Origin: J089 sp964535735
GTDB taxonomy: Bacteria; Fidelibacterota; Marinisomatia; Marinisomatales; J089
Direction: 5' to 3'
Assembly: GCA_964535735.1 (NCBI GenBank)
Contig: CAZHTM010000012.1
Span: forward strand, 1 to 64,000
Length of the DNA: 64,000 bases
Shown piece by piece: positions 34,345 through 43,369 of this stretch. The translations under genes and the position numbers were made by a program. The notes below the pieces were generated by a model. It made no database searches. It saw only the letters and a program-made list of their open reading frames with translations, and was not told where the DNA came from. Each line of letters starts with the position of its first letter. Positions within the stretch are counted from its first letter, which is position 1.

Positions 34345-35799
34345 ATGAGTTTAACATCGCATTATTTAGTACTGGACTTAGGGACGTCTTCGTCAAAGGC
34401 GTTTATTTTCAACGCTCGGCAGGAATTGGTTTTTACGCATCGGGTTAAACATGCTCTGCATCGTCCCGCACCTCATCATGTGGAATCGGATGCTTCGGAC
34501 ATTCAGGCGGCCGTGGATGCGCTAACCTCTCGGTCTTTGGACTGGGCTTCCGAAAATAACATCACCTTGGAAGCCGCCGGATTGGCCTGTCAACGCTCCA
34601 CATTTCTATTCTGGGATAAAGCCCGACTCCAACCGTTGAGTCCGGCTTTGAGTTGGCAGGACAGCCGCGCCGGCGATGTGGTGGAGCGACTTCTTCCTCA
34701 CGCGACTCAAATCCATGAGAAAACCGGAATTCCCCTTTCGGCTCATTTTGGGGGACCGAAATACCGTCACATGCTTGACCACCACCCGGAACTGGAGGCC
34801 ATTGTTCAACGTGAGGAGGCGTGGTTTGGACCCATTTCAACCTTTATTGTAGCTCATCTCACCGGTACGCTTGCGGTAGATGAATCCATTGCAGGGAGAA
34901 GTTTACTGTTCAACCTGGATCAGCGTCGGTGGGATACGGATCTTCTCACCTTGCTTGATATTCACCCTTCGACTCTCCCGGCCCTGCAGCCGGTCGTTGC
35001 CGATTGGGGTAATCTTGGGGGACCGGAGGGGGCGATTCCTTTGCGGTGCGTTATCGGTGATCAGCAGGCGGCGCTGATTGGACAACAGGGGATATCAACA
35101 GGAGCCCTGGCAATGAATTTCGGGACTTCCGGTTCCGTGCAACTCAACACCGGCGGGGAACCCCGTCACAGCTCCGGATTATTAAGCAATGTGTTGGTGT
35201 CTGATTCCAAGCAGGCTGTATATCTCCTGGAAGGAACCATCAATGCCTGTAATTCCCTGTTTTACTGGCTGGAAGACAAGCTTGATTTTTCTCATACCGA
35301 CATGGTTTGGCATGAACGCGCTGCTCGGATTGAAACCCAAGGAGCCCTGGTTCCTGGGTTCGTCGGTTTAGCGGCTCCTTACTGGAAGGATAGGTTTTCC
35401 ACCGTATATCATAACCTATCCTCTCCAACGCCCGATGAATTGGTTCGAGCGGCCATGGAATCTATCGGCTTCCTGGTGCACGACATCCTCATGACCATGG
35501 AAACGGAGCTTAATCAGGAACCGCTGTCTGCCAGCGGTGGTGGCTCGCGACCGGCGTTATTAGAATTTTTAGCTGACCTATTGAACCGTCCCGTTGGACA
35601 TTCGTCCATGCGAGATCGTACTGCCCTGGGTGTTCTCCAATTGCTGCTCCACGCCAATGCTCTTGGTGAAATGACAACCGCCCCGGCCTATGATGCCATT
35701 TATCATCCCCGTAAAAATGAAACCTGGCGACGTGAGAAGTTGAAAACCTGGGCTGCTGCGCTAAAACAGGTGGGAATTGAAGCGGTCAAAAAGGTTTGA
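34345..35799 (+). CDS. FGGY-family carbohydrate kinase
   Basis: A 484-residue sugar or polyol kinase of the actin-like ATPase fold. The N-terminal phosphate 1 motif is LVLDLGTSSSKAFIF; AGLACQRST and LSWQDSRAGD mark the substrate side; the C-terminal half has AMNFGTSGSVQL (phosphate 2) and SASGGGSRPALLEFLADLLNRPV (adenosine motif with GGGS). Family members include xylulokinase, gluconokinase and glycerol kinase; none fits clearly. The 3' end overlaps a convergent gene by 14 bases. Confidence 0.9.
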   Translation: MSLTSHYLVLDLGTSSSKAFIFNARQELVFTHRVKHALHRPAPHHVESDASDIQAAVDALTSRSLDWASENNITLEAAGLACQRSTFLFWDKARLQPLSPALSWQDSRAGDVVERLLPHATQIHEKTGIPLSAHFGGPKYRHMLDHHPELEAIVQREEAWFGPISTFIVAHLTGTLAVDESIAGRSLLFNLDQRRWDTDLLTLLDIHPSTLPALQPVVADWGNLGGPEGAIPLRCVIGDQQAALIGQQGISTGALAMNFGTSGSVQLNTGGEPRHSSGLLSNVLVSDSKQAVYLLEGTINACNSLFYWLEDKLDFSHTDMVWHERAARIETQGALVPGFVGLAAPYWKDRFSTVYHNLSSPTPDELVRAAMESIGFLVHDILMTMETELNQEPLSASGGGSRPALLEFLADLLNRPVGHSSMRDRTALGVLQLLLHANALGEMTTAPAYDAIYHPRKNETWRREKLKTWAAALKQVGIEAVKKV

Positions 35800-36193
35800 A
35801 CTCCACCAGAATCATGGATATCGTCATGCAGACAAGACCGATGATCTGGAAACGGCGGATGACGGTGGGAGCAATGGCTTCTCCATTCAGCCTTTTTTTC
35901 AATTTAGCTCCAGAGATATGGACCAATCCCAGGGCAATGATCCACAACAATATTTTGGTATGCAGCCAACCATCTTTAAGCCAATCCGGCCACAGCATCG
36001 CCATGCCTAAACCGGCTAAAACCGCCACGATCGCTCCCATGCCTTGAATATTACGAATCAGCGTCAGTGCCGTTCGCTCCTGTGATTCGGCTGACTCGGC
36101 CTTTACCAGATACAGAATCGCCAATCCGGCGCCAAACCAACTCGCTATGGATAAAATGTGAATTACCTTTATTGCAGGATACAAAAATGTCAT
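35786..36193 (-). CDS. Four-helix membrane protein, HemJ/CopD-like
   Basis: A 135-residue protein with four membrane helices. The His in helix 1 (IKVIHILSIASWFGAGL) and in helix 3 (GWLHTKILLWI) match positions of the HemJ and CopD families, where His residues bind heme or copper. It is too divergent for me to decide between protoporphyrinogen oxidase HemJ, a CopD-like protein or a DUF. No heme genes lie nearby. Confidence 0.75.
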   Translation of the reverse strand: MTFLYPAIKVIHILSIASWFGAGLAILYLVKAESAESQERTALTLIRNIQGMGAIVAVLAGLGMAMLWPDWLKDGWLHTKILLWIIALGLVHISGAKLKKRLNGEAIAPTVIRRFQIIGLVCMTISMILVEFKPF

Positions 36194-36208
36194 GTTGCGC
36201 TCACTCCT

Positions 36209-36883
36209 TTAAATTGTTGCCAAAAGTCCTGGATCGTCCAGGCGTTCTCCCACCCAGGTAGGATCATATTTTTCAATCGCCGATCGCCATTCCGGGCGTC
36301 GGCATACGATGACCGACTGCGCCCCATTTTCAACGGCGATTTTGCAGTCTTCTACCGTATCCCCCACGATAACCATTTGCTCAAAACGAAATGATTCTCC
36401 CAATTTCTCCCAGGCTCGTTCAAGAGCCACCCGGGGTAAATCAGAGCGAGTATGACCATCTTCTCCAAATACGCCGAAGGGGAAACGCCGGAAGAGATTG
36501 AATTTCTCCAATTTGATGCGCGCCCCTCCCCGAATGTTACCCGTTAAAAGCCCAACAGCGTGTCCTTTGGTTTCCACGGCGGAAACCAGCGCTAGCGCGT
36601 CCGAGTAGGTTTTAGGCTCCGGTGAGTCGGGATATTCAGAGGCCAGGAGTTCCAGATACCGGTCCAATATTTCGCTCACAAGATTGGAAACAACGCCATC
36701 AATCCCCAATCGTTCCAGTCCCGTGCGAACAATCAGCGGGTCTGTAAATCCCGCCACGTCACTTATCTGTAAATCTGGATTTTTTTCCGTTAACTCCACA
36801 AACGCCTGATTCAACATTTTTCGGGGTGCCGGCCCGGGACTGATTAGTGTACCGTCGACGTCGAATAAATACAGCTTCCTCAT
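36209..36883 (-). CDS. HAD-superfamily hydrolase, phosphoglycolate phosphatase-like
   Basis: A 224-residue haloacid dehalogenase-type phosphatase with a helical cap. Motif I is LFDVDGTLI (nucleophile and acid Asp), motif II is VGLLTGNIRG, motif III Lys/Arg lies near the EKFNLF region, and motif IV is IVGDTVEDCKIA. The substrate is not evident; phosphoglycolate or another small phosphate ester is likely. It is read leftward ahead of the HemJ-like gene with a 15-base gap. Confidence 0.88.
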   Translation of the reverse strand: MRKLYLFDVDGTLISPGPAPRKMLNQAFVELTEKNPDLQISDVAGFTDPLIVRTGLERLGIDGVVSNLVSEILDRYLELLASEYPDSPEPKTYSDALALVSAVETKGHAVGLLTGNIRGGARIKLEKFNLFRRFPFGVFGEDGHTRSDLPRVALERAWEKLGESFRFEQMVIVGDTVEDCKIAVENGAQSVIVCRRPEWRSAIEKYDPTWVGERLDDPGLLATI

Positions 36884-37349
36884 TTCATTCTCTTCACCTC
36901 TAAATTCGGGGAGAATCCCCTCATCAAATTACCACCGATTTCTTAACCTTGTTTTACAGGAAGTTGTGGTCTTTTCCAGGCAAACATCCTGCATAAATGA
37001 CGGAACACGCGAGTGACTCCTGCCATCCAACCAAACGTTTTGCCGTGACCACGTACGATCCGTGTGCCTCCACCTAAAGCATCCAAAGTGTCACCAGTTT
37101 TGGACCAAAAGGATTCTGCGGTTCGTTTCCACCGGAGCATAATCCACCACATCAACATACAAGATATACCCTGAGTAGAGACTACTTTGGTCTAGACGCA
37201 AATACGCTATCGGAAATGGTGTTGGCTTTTATCTTCACACCGCGACACAGGCAAAAGCCTCCATCGTGGCATACTATCAACGCTAATTTTTTTGGGAATC
37301 CCCAGGTTACCTAATAAACGGGGCCCCACACTTATGGAAGTGGTACGCC
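36884..37349. other. Intergenic region without a supported gene
   Basis: 466 bases between pepC and the HAD gene. A 71-codon minus-strand frame (36943-37158) is Trp/Arg-rich and matches no family I know; it could be a remnant. A hairpin pairs GGCTTTT (37224-37230) with AAAAGCC (37253-37259) around 22 bases, and AGGC/GCCT (37249-37260) can pair as an alternative. A small dyad GGGGA/TCCCC lies just upstream of the HAD start. Confidence 0.4.
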
Positions 37350-38693
37350 TTATCGGGCCAAAGCACCCATGGGATCCCACGGCGCCAGTTTCACCGGTTC
37401 CCGATCGTAGATGTTAACAATGTCCTCCGGCAAATAGGCTTTTTCTATGACAATTTCATAGAGATACTTGTCAAACCATTCATCCGTCATGATGTAGAAT
37501 CCTTTATCGCCCACCTTATCGCCCCAACTGTTTTCAACGCGCCATTTCCGAGGGCTTCCCGCTTTTATATCCACTCCGGTAAACAACATGGCATGGGTCA
37601 TCATACTGTCTCCGTACTCTAACTGTGTAGCCTTATCCATGCCAATAGGTACACCGTAAAACAAATCGTAATCATACAGGTCCAGATCCATAACACCCAT
37701 ATCCCGGTGAAAATGCTTCCCTACATCACAGCCGAACCAGACGGGGTGATCGTCCTTTAGCGCCTGGATAGCAAATTGTTTTAACTGATTGGATTCAAGG
37801 TTTATGTATTTTACAATTCGGCCTTCTACCACATTTCCTAAATACTCTACCGTAAATAATTCGTTATAGGGTTTGTCACTCATGGGCGCGTTGATCAGAC
37901 AAATCATTTCATTTAAATCCACCCCCACATGGTCCCGGTAAAAAGATTGGGGCGTCAAATTCTCAAACCGGATGAATTGTTTATCTTTATCCCGTGTTTG
38001 CCAATCAAACGACTGGGGCGGAGTACCCAGATGAATGGCTAATAACCGGTACACGGTAGCCAACATATCTTCTTTCATGGCGCGCAAGTCAGACACGGTC
38101 ACGTGATTCTCCCGATGTGCTTTCCGCAATTCCGCCGCAAATTCCCGCAATTTTCGGGTGACAATCCGGTTCATCATCAGGGAATCACTGCTCTGAAAAC
38201 TCTCGGGCATAACGGATTGGGGAACCACGCCGTATTTCTCAATAAGATTCACAAACATGTCCCATTGCCCACCATCCTGAATGGGATCAGCCAGAAGATG
38301 CATCAAGAGACGGCTGTCCCAGGGTTCATCCAGGGTCTTCAAAATATTTTCCAGAAAATAATTGGACTTTTCCAGCTTGTCATGAAACATGAAATAATTT
38401 TGCGAAAACTCAAATTTGTCCAGGTGATAACGACGTGATAAATAAATGCGCATCAGGTTCAGGCCCGCAAACCCCCAACACCGACCACTTTTTTTCTGAT
38501 TAGTGACGGGCAGCTCTCCGCTGATAACATTAGAAAACGTGTGATCAATCTGTCGAAATGCTTCCCAGTTCACGGCCAATTCGCGGATATCGCGTTGGAC
38601 CGCTGCATTTTGCGCCAAACGGCCCTGGGTATCGGCTACAAATTCATCGGTGAATCGTTTATATAGGCGTGATGATATTGCCGGGTTCTTCAT
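37350..38693 (-). CDS. pepC: C1B peptidase, bleomycin hydrolase/aminopeptidase C family
   Basis: A 447-residue cytoplasmic papain-like aminopeptidase. Catalytic Cys72 is in QKKSGRCWGFAGLNLMR, the His in MMTHAMLFTGVD and the Asn in RVENSWGDK. The family forms self-compartmentalised hexamers with the C-terminus in the active site. Length is normal for the family. It is 19 bases behind the DJ-1 gene in a leftward run starting at marR or earlier. Confidence 0.94.
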   Translation of the reverse strand: MKNPAISSRLYKRFTDEFVADTQGRLAQNAAVQRDIRELAVNWEAFRQIDHTFSNVISGELPVTNQKKSGRCWGFAGLNLMRIYLSRRYHLDKFEFSQNYFMFHDKLEKSNYFLENILKTLDEPWDSRLLMHLLADPIQDGGQWDMFVNLIEKYGVVPQSVMPESFQSSDSLMMNRIVTRKLREFAAELRKAHRENHVTVSDLRAMKEDMLATVYRLLAIHLGTPPQSFDWQTRDKDKQFIRFENLTPQSFYRDHVGVDLNEMICLINAPMSDKPYNELFTVEYLGNVVEGRIVKYINLESNQLKQFAIQALKDDHPVWFGCDVGKHFHRDMGVMDLDLYDYDLFYGVPIGMDKATQLEYGDSMMTHAMLFTGVDIKAGSPRKWRVENSWGDKVGDKGFYIMTDEWFDKYLYEIVIEKAYLPEDIVNIYDREPVKLAPWDPMGALAR

Positions 38694-38712
38694 AGTCTAT
38701 CCTTTTTAGTAA

Positions 38713-39285
38713 TTAATGTGAGAGATTCGCCAAGACACTCTGATTTACGGACTCAACCGTGTCCGGTCCGAAGAGAATTTCCACTAACTGAAACGCGAAA
38801 TCCATGGCTGAACCGGCCGCCTGACCGGTAATAAGATTGCCATCTATCACCACCCGCTGTCCAGTATGATGGCCTTTTGTTAGTTTTTCCGCCCATCCGG
38901 GATGGGAGGTAACCTCCCGTTCACGAGTCAAGCCGGCCTGCTCCAGGACATAGGGTGCGGCACAAACGGCGGCGGTGGTCCCACCACGATCCGCTGTTTT
39001 TTGCAACAGCGTCAATAACCGCTTATCTCCAGCCAGATTGGGAGTACCCGGTACGCCGCCAGGCAAAACAATGGCATCCCAGGTCTTGTCCATTTCTTCC
39101 GCCAGGACGCTGTCTGCTACGATTCGGATACCGTGGGACCCGCAAACGTTGCGCTTCATTAAACCCACCGTCACAACTTCTGCGCCTGCCCGACGTAAAA
39201 TGTCGATGATGGTTACTGCTTCAATTTCTTCAAACCCCTCGGCCAGGGGAACTAAAATCTGTTTAGACAAAAATCTTTTCTCCAT
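38713..39285 (-). CDS. DJ-1/PfpI family protein (YajL/ThiJ type)
   Basis: A 190-residue class I glutamine-amidotransferase-like protein. The nucleophile elbow is TTAAVCAAPYVLEQAG, with the reactive Cys, and the partner Glu lies in LAEGFEEIEAVT. Members act as deglycase or chaperone, or protect against oxidative stress; the exact activity is disputed. It overlaps the SDR gene by 23 bases. Confidence 0.92.
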   Translation of the reverse strand: MEKRFLSKQILVPLAEGFEEIEAVTIIDILRRAGAEVVTVGLMKRNVCGSHGIRIVADSVLAEEMDKTWDAIVLPGGVPGTPNLAGDKRLLTLLQKTADRGGTTAAVCAAPYVLEQAGLTREREVTSHPGWAEKLTKGHHTGQRVVIDGNLITGQAAGSAMDFAFQLVEILFGPDTVESVNQSVLANLSH

Positions 39286-39946
39286 TCTTTTGACTTAGTA
39301 GCACATCGCCAATGATCCTGGCGATGGTTTCAGGCGCTGTCCAGGTTGCGGTATCCGCAGCAGGCATGGCCTGACGATTGGCGGGCGTATCGATAATTCC
39401 AGGAATAATTAAGTTGCAGGTCACATCTGGTTCCAGTTCCTGGGCCAGAGTCAGGGACAATTCATGGACCGCCGCCTTACTCATTACGTAGGGCAAGGCA
39501 TTCGCAATACCCGTTTCCACCGCTGCGGAACCAAAATTGATCAAACGTCCGAAGCCCTTCGCTTTCATATGCCGTACAATAGCCCCGCATCCATGAAGCG
39601 CTGGAAAAAAATTGATTTGCATCATCTCATGAATATGATTGTGACTTAACGTCTCCACCGGAATTCCCATTTTGAATCCTCCGGCAACATTGATCCAGGC
39701 GTGCACCTGACCCACGGTGCTGAGAATTTGCGCCACGGCCTCCTCGGTAGCGCCTCGGTCGGCCAGATTCACTTGAACTGTGTAAAAACGGTCCTGCTCT
39801 TGAGCCAGCTTGACTGTTGATTCACGGCGCGTCCCAACAACGATAGCACCTTTTGATAATAAAAATTCTGTAATGACGCGACCGGTGGCTCCGCTCGCGC
39901 CGGTGACGACACAGGTAAATTCATTTAACGTTGTTGGTGTCTTCAT
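39263..39946 (-). CDS. Short-chain dehydrogenase/reductase
   Basis: A 227-residue classical SDR. The cofactor motif is VVTGASGATGRVI, the structural NVAG is AWINVAGGF, and the active site is a Ser (NFGSAAVETG) with YVMSKAAVHEL (YxxxK). The product is unknown. It sits 2 bases behind plsC and overlaps the DJ-1 gene, so it is part of the same transcription unit. Confidence 0.92.
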   Translation of the reverse strand: MKTPTTLNEFTCVVTGASGATGRVITEFLLSKGAIVVGTRRESTVKLAQEQDRFYTVQVNLADRGATEEAVAQILSTVGQVHAWINVAGGFKMGIPVETLSHNHIHEMMQINFFPALHGCGAIVRHMKAKGFGRLINFGSAAVETGIANALPYVMSKAAVHELSLTLAQELEPDVTCNLIIPGIIDTPANRQAMPAADTATWTAPETIARIIGDVLLSQKNGEKIFV

Positions 39947-39948
39947 GG

Positions 39949-40668
39949 CTATTCCTCGCCTTCTCTACCGGAAAGTTCTATAATGATATTCCGTATCCGT
40001 GTCCTTAACGACTCAACCGATTCCTCACGGTAATCCTTATATTCCAGCGGTTTACCCACCGTCAAAATTAGGCGCGTGGGTTTGATTTTCCAGTCCAACT
40101 TTGATTTGGATTCAAAAGCGCCGGTGATTCCCACGGGCACAATGGTGACTCCCGTATTTAGCGCCACATGAAACGGTCCCTTTTTAAAAGGTCCTATTTT
40201 CCCCGTTAAAGTTCGTGTTCCCTCTGGTGACATAATCGAGGATGTTCCCTTGCGAATAGCATCTTCTACTTTGGCTAAACTTTGGATCGCTTTCGTTAAA
40301 TCCCGGCGTTTAATGGGAATCACTCCATATCGCCGAATTAAATACCCCCAGAAAAACCAGGAAAATTGCTTCTGAGCCGCCACTGATGTGAAATAATAGG
40401 GAATGGCCGCTCCCAGCATAAAGACATCAAACATGGATTCGTGATTGAATAAAAATAGGTAGGGACCATTTTCTTGTTTCGGAAACGTCCCCTTCACCTG
40501 AAGACGATGCCCAGTGCTCCATAAAAAGACCCGACAGAAAAACCGAACGTAAGGATGGAGCCGCGGCGCCGGGAAGATAATCAGCAAAAGGAGATAGATC
40601 GGTGTGAGCACGGCAAATACGCTTAAACCTAGAAAAGCAAAAACGATAGCTAATGCTGTTTTAATCAT
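39949..40668 (-). CDS. plsC: 1-acyl-sn-glycerol-3-phosphate acyltransferase
   Basis: Makes phosphatidic acid from lysophosphatidic acid at the inner membrane. A membrane helix at the N-terminus, then the HX4D motif (LFNHESMFDVF) and the substrate-binding block (SPEGTRTLTG, FKKGPFHVA). It has 239 residues, normal. It overlaps mutY by 8 bases. Confidence 0.93.
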   Translation of the reverse strand: MIKTALAIVFAFLGLSVFAVLTPIYLLLLIIFPAPRLHPYVRFFCRVFLWSTGHRLQVKGTFPKQENGPYLFLFNHESMFDVFMLGAAIPYYFTSVAAQKQFSWFFWGYLIRRYGVIPIKRRDLTKAIQSLAKVEDAIRKGTSSIMSPEGTRTLTGKIGPFKKGPFHVALNTGVTIVPVGITGAFESKSKLDWKIKPTRLILTVGKPLEYKDYREESVESLRTRIRNIIIELSGREGEE

Positions 40669-41731
40669 GAATCCATTCCTGACTATTGCATAGTGAAAAC
40701 AGTTTGTGATTAGCCTTAGGGAAAGGGTAGGAGTTAATATCCGAGGGAAATATCCACCTGAAAGGCTGAATCGGTGAAACGGTGGTACCTTTCAAAGGAT
40801 AACAGTGAAATAACGTCAGATGAATTTTGAAATGACTATACGCATGCCTGACTACGCCCACGCGGTTCCCCACGGAGATGTTGACGCCGCACTCTTCCCA
40901 AAACTCCCGTTTTAAGGCGGCTTCCAATGCTTCCCCAGCTTCTACCTTTCCGCCGGGGAGTTCCCAAAGCCCACCCAAATGACCCGTTTCCTTTCGGCGC
41001 GTGATTAAAAATCGATTATCCTTCCATAAAAGCCCCACTACGACTTCCTCTTCAGGTATGGGCTTCTTCACCGTTTTTCGAGGATAGGATTCAACCTGTC
41101 CCCGGGCAAACGCACGACAGGTCGATTGAACCGGACAGTCTGCACAGAGGGGCTTTCTGGGACGACAAATTCGCGCTCCGATTTCCATGATCGCCTGATT
41201 AAAATCGCCTGGATTATTCTGACGGATTTGGTTGGCTAAAAATGCAGTGATACGACGGAGATTGGTGGGTGTGAAATATCGGATTCCACGATACCGAGCC
41301 ATAAAGCGTTTTACATTACCATCCAGGACCGGATAGGGCTGACCGAACGCAATGGACAGAACTGCAGCGGCCGTGTAGTCTCCCACGCCTGGTAATGATC
41401 GAAAGTCGTCATACCGCTGTGGAATTTTGCCGCGGAACCGGTTCCTAACTTGTTTAGCCGCTTCCCAAAAATGACGGCATCGTTGGTAATACCCAAGTCC
41501 CTCCCAGAGTTTCAACAGGGACTCCAGTTCCGCTTCAGCTACCGCCTCAATAGTCGGATATCGACGTAACCAGCGATGATAATAGGGGATCACCGTATCG
41601 ACCTGGGTTTGCTGCAGCATGATCTCCGACAACCAAATGGCGTAGGGATCGGTGGTTTGTCGCCAGGGCAGGTTCCGGCGATGCTGAGTGTACCACGGAA
41701 GAAGTGTTTCATTAAAACTTGTATTATACAA
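40661..41731 (-). CDS. mutY: A/G-specific adenine DNA glycosylase
   Basis: Removes adenine mispaired with 8-oxoguanine. The helix-hairpin-helix is LPGVGDYTAAAVLS, with the catalytic Asp in YPVLDGNVKR and the catalytic Glu in LSEIMLQQTQ. The [4Fe-4S] ligands are C-x6-C-x2-C-x5-C (CRPRKPLCADCPVQSTC). The C-terminal NUDIX-like domain (about 225-356) recognises 8-oxoG and has GGLWELPGGKVEAGE. It has 356 residues, full length. It is directly adjacent to marR. Confidence 0.95.
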   Translation of the reverse strand: MYNTSFNETLLPWYTQHRRNLPWRQTTDPYAIWLSEIMLQQTQVDTVIPYYHRWLRRYPTIEAVAEAELESLLKLWEGLGYYQRCRHFWEAAKQVRNRFRGKIPQRYDDFRSLPGVGDYTAAAVLSIAFGQPYPVLDGNVKRFMARYRGIRYFTPTNLRRITAFLANQIRQNNPGDFNQAIMEIGARICRPRKPLCADCPVQSTCRAFARGQVESYPRKTVKKPIPEEEVVVGLLWKDNRFLITRRKETGHLGGLWELPGGKVEAGEALEAALKREFWEECGVNISVGNRVGVVRHAYSHFKIHLTLFHCYPLKGTTVSPIQPFRWIFPSDINSYPFPKANHKLFSLCNSQEWIHD

Positions 41732-42157
41732 TTATATTCTCTCTAAATTCCGTTTCGCCAGTATCCAATGAAACATCAAAAGTATTTCCCGGATCTCTTC
41801 CCGGTCCTCCAGGGGAAACGAAGCCAACAGGGAACGACCAAACGTCTCCATTTGGGTTTCAATATCCTGCTGTAATACCTCGCCTTTGGACGTCAGTTTA
41901 ACCTCTATCATGCGCCTATCCGTCGATGATGAAGTTTTCTCCGCTAACCCTCGTTTCATCAGTATGTCGATCAACCGGGTCATTGTACTGGGTTTCACGC
42001 CCATTTTCCGGGACAGGGTCGTCATATCAATACCTTCATCCGGAATGGATGATATGAGCAGGATTTGCGGAAGCGTCAAATCATGCCGGGACACCTGACT
42101 GCGAAACAGACTTTGAAGATCCATCAGGAGATGTTTCAGGAGTTCGCCAAATTCCAT
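41732..42157 (-). CDS. MarR-family transcriptional regulator
   Basis: A 141-residue winged-helix regulator. HTH: DMTTLSRKMGVKPSTMTRLIDILMKRGL, and the wing has STDRRMIEVKLTSKGEVL. MarR proteins usually respond to phenolic compounds or oxidants. It is the gene before mutY, so it may control mutY-plsC-SDR-DJ-1-pepC; no operator is evident in the 23 bases before it. Confidence 0.92.
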   Translation of the reverse strand: MEFGELLKHLLMDLQSLFRSQVSRHDLTLPQILLISSIPDEGIDMTTLSRKMGVKPSTMTRLIDILMKRGLAEKTSSSTDRRMIEVKLTSKGEVLQQDIETQMETFGRSLLASFPLEDREEIREILLMFHWILAKRNLERI

Positions 42158-42180
42158 AGTTGTATATTACAAATAATATC

Positions 42181-43059
42181 CTAACCCAACCAACGATCAA
42201 CCCGCTCTCGAAGTAATCGAATATGGTCCGGTGTAGAGCCGCAACATCCACCAATGATGTGAACTCCAAGGGCTAAAGCCTGATCAATAAACTGTTCCCA
42301 GTCTTCCCTTGAAATACGTTGATCCAAATTACCCTCTGGATCCGGTTGGGTTGTGCCCAGATTGGGATACGCACCGACCGGCTCTGAACGCAACCTCTGA
42401 AACGTGCGAATGCTGGCAAGCGCCGTTTTATACTCCGTGCAGTTAACCAGTAGGGCGTTCACAGCATTGGATGGCCAAGTGGGTGGTAGCCACGCGTTTA
42501 ATTCTGTTCCGTCCAGCAAGTGGTCCGGGTCCTGCAAAATCAAACTCAGGTATTTTGGTAGCGGATCGGTCTCTAAATAGATCGCTGCCTCTGCTTCGCC
42601 CGAATGACCAATGGTTTCAAATAACAGAGCGTCGACACCCGTTTCTTGAAACCAGAATACAAGTTCGCTGTATTCTTCTTCAGCAACCGATTTTCCGGGA
42701 CTGCGTTCCGGCGTGTAGCAATCTTCCAGCGCAGTGATAGATCCCCAAACCTTCTGATCCCGAGCCGCCTTTTGGGCTAACTCCACAGCCCGGAAAAGAC
42801 TTTCCCGGGCTTTCTCCCTGGCGCGCTGGTAGCTATACCCTGCGGCAAAATAGGCACGAGGGGTTGTGCGAAAGGTATTGGTAGTGAGAATATCTGCGCC
42901 GGCACGGACGTATTGATGATGAATATCCAACACATCCTCTGGAGCGATTAAATTACAATCCGCCGACCACAAAGGAAGAGGGAGCGGCAATCCTCGGGAT
43001 AGAAGCTCCGTCCCCAGAGCCCCATCCAATACCAGAATGTTAGCTGATTTTGGCGCCAT
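42181..43059 (-). CDS. Homocysteine S-methyltransferase family protein
   Basis: A 292-residue zinc-dependent methyltransferase. The zinc ligands are Cys in ALLVNCTEY and the Cys pair in IIGGCCGSTPDHI; the N-terminal LVLDGALGTELLSRG is typical. It is a single-domain relative of MmuM/BHMT rather than full MetH. The methyl donor (S-methylmethionine, AdoMet or another) is unknown. It overlaps csaA by 20 bases. Confidence 0.9.
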   Translation of the reverse strand: MAPKSANILVLDGALGTELLSRGLPLPLPLWSADCNLIAPEDVLDIHHQYVRAGADILTTNTFRTTPRAYFAAGYSYQRAREKARESLFRAVELAQKAARDQKVWGSITALEDCYTPERSPGKSVAEEEYSELVFWFQETGVDALLFETIGHSGEAEAAIYLETDPLPKYLSLILQDPDHLLDGTELNAWLPPTWPSNAVNALLVNCTEYKTALASIRTFQRLRSEPVGAYPNLGTTQPDPEGNLDQRISREDWEQFIDQALALGVHIIGGCCGSTPDHIRLLRERVDRWLG

Positions 43060-43369
43060 TGGGCAGGGGAGCGTCTGGTTTCAACAGAACAACAGCCCCC
43101 TTTTCATCAGGAACGCCCATAACCAACACCTGAGAAGTATATCCGGCAATTTGCTTTGGCCCTAGATTCACGGCGCACACCACCTGACGGTCAATGAGCG
43201 CTTCCGGGGTGTAATGCTCTGTAATCTGGGCGCTGGAGGACTTGATTCCTAAGGGCCCCAGGTCCACGGTAAGGCGATAAGCTGGTTTTTGCGCCTCTGG
43301 AAACGGCTCTGCCGATCGAATCGTTCCCACGCGAAGATCCAGCTTGGCAAAATCTTTTATGGAAATCAT
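43040..43369 (-). CDS. csaA: CsaA-like tRNA-binding (EMAP/OB-fold) protein
   Basis: A 109-residue OB-fold protein equal to the stand-alone C-terminal domain of methionyl-tRNA synthetase. Signatures: FAKLDLRVGTI at the N-terminus and QVVCAVNLGPKQIAGYTSQVLVMG in the middle. CsaA is described as a chaperone for secreted proteins and as a tRNA binder. It is linked by overlaps to an S9 peptidase before it and to the methyltransferase after it. Confidence 0.92.
   Translation of the reverse strand: MISIKDFAKLDLRVGTIRSAEPFPEAQKPAYRLTVDLGPLGIKSSSAQITEHYTPEALIDRQVVCAVNLGPKQIAGYTSQVLVMGVPDEKGAVVLLKPDAPLPNGAKIS

Noticed and set aside
36943..37158. 71-codon minus-strand frame
   Set aside because: Trp/Arg-rich, no family; noted only as a possible remnant.
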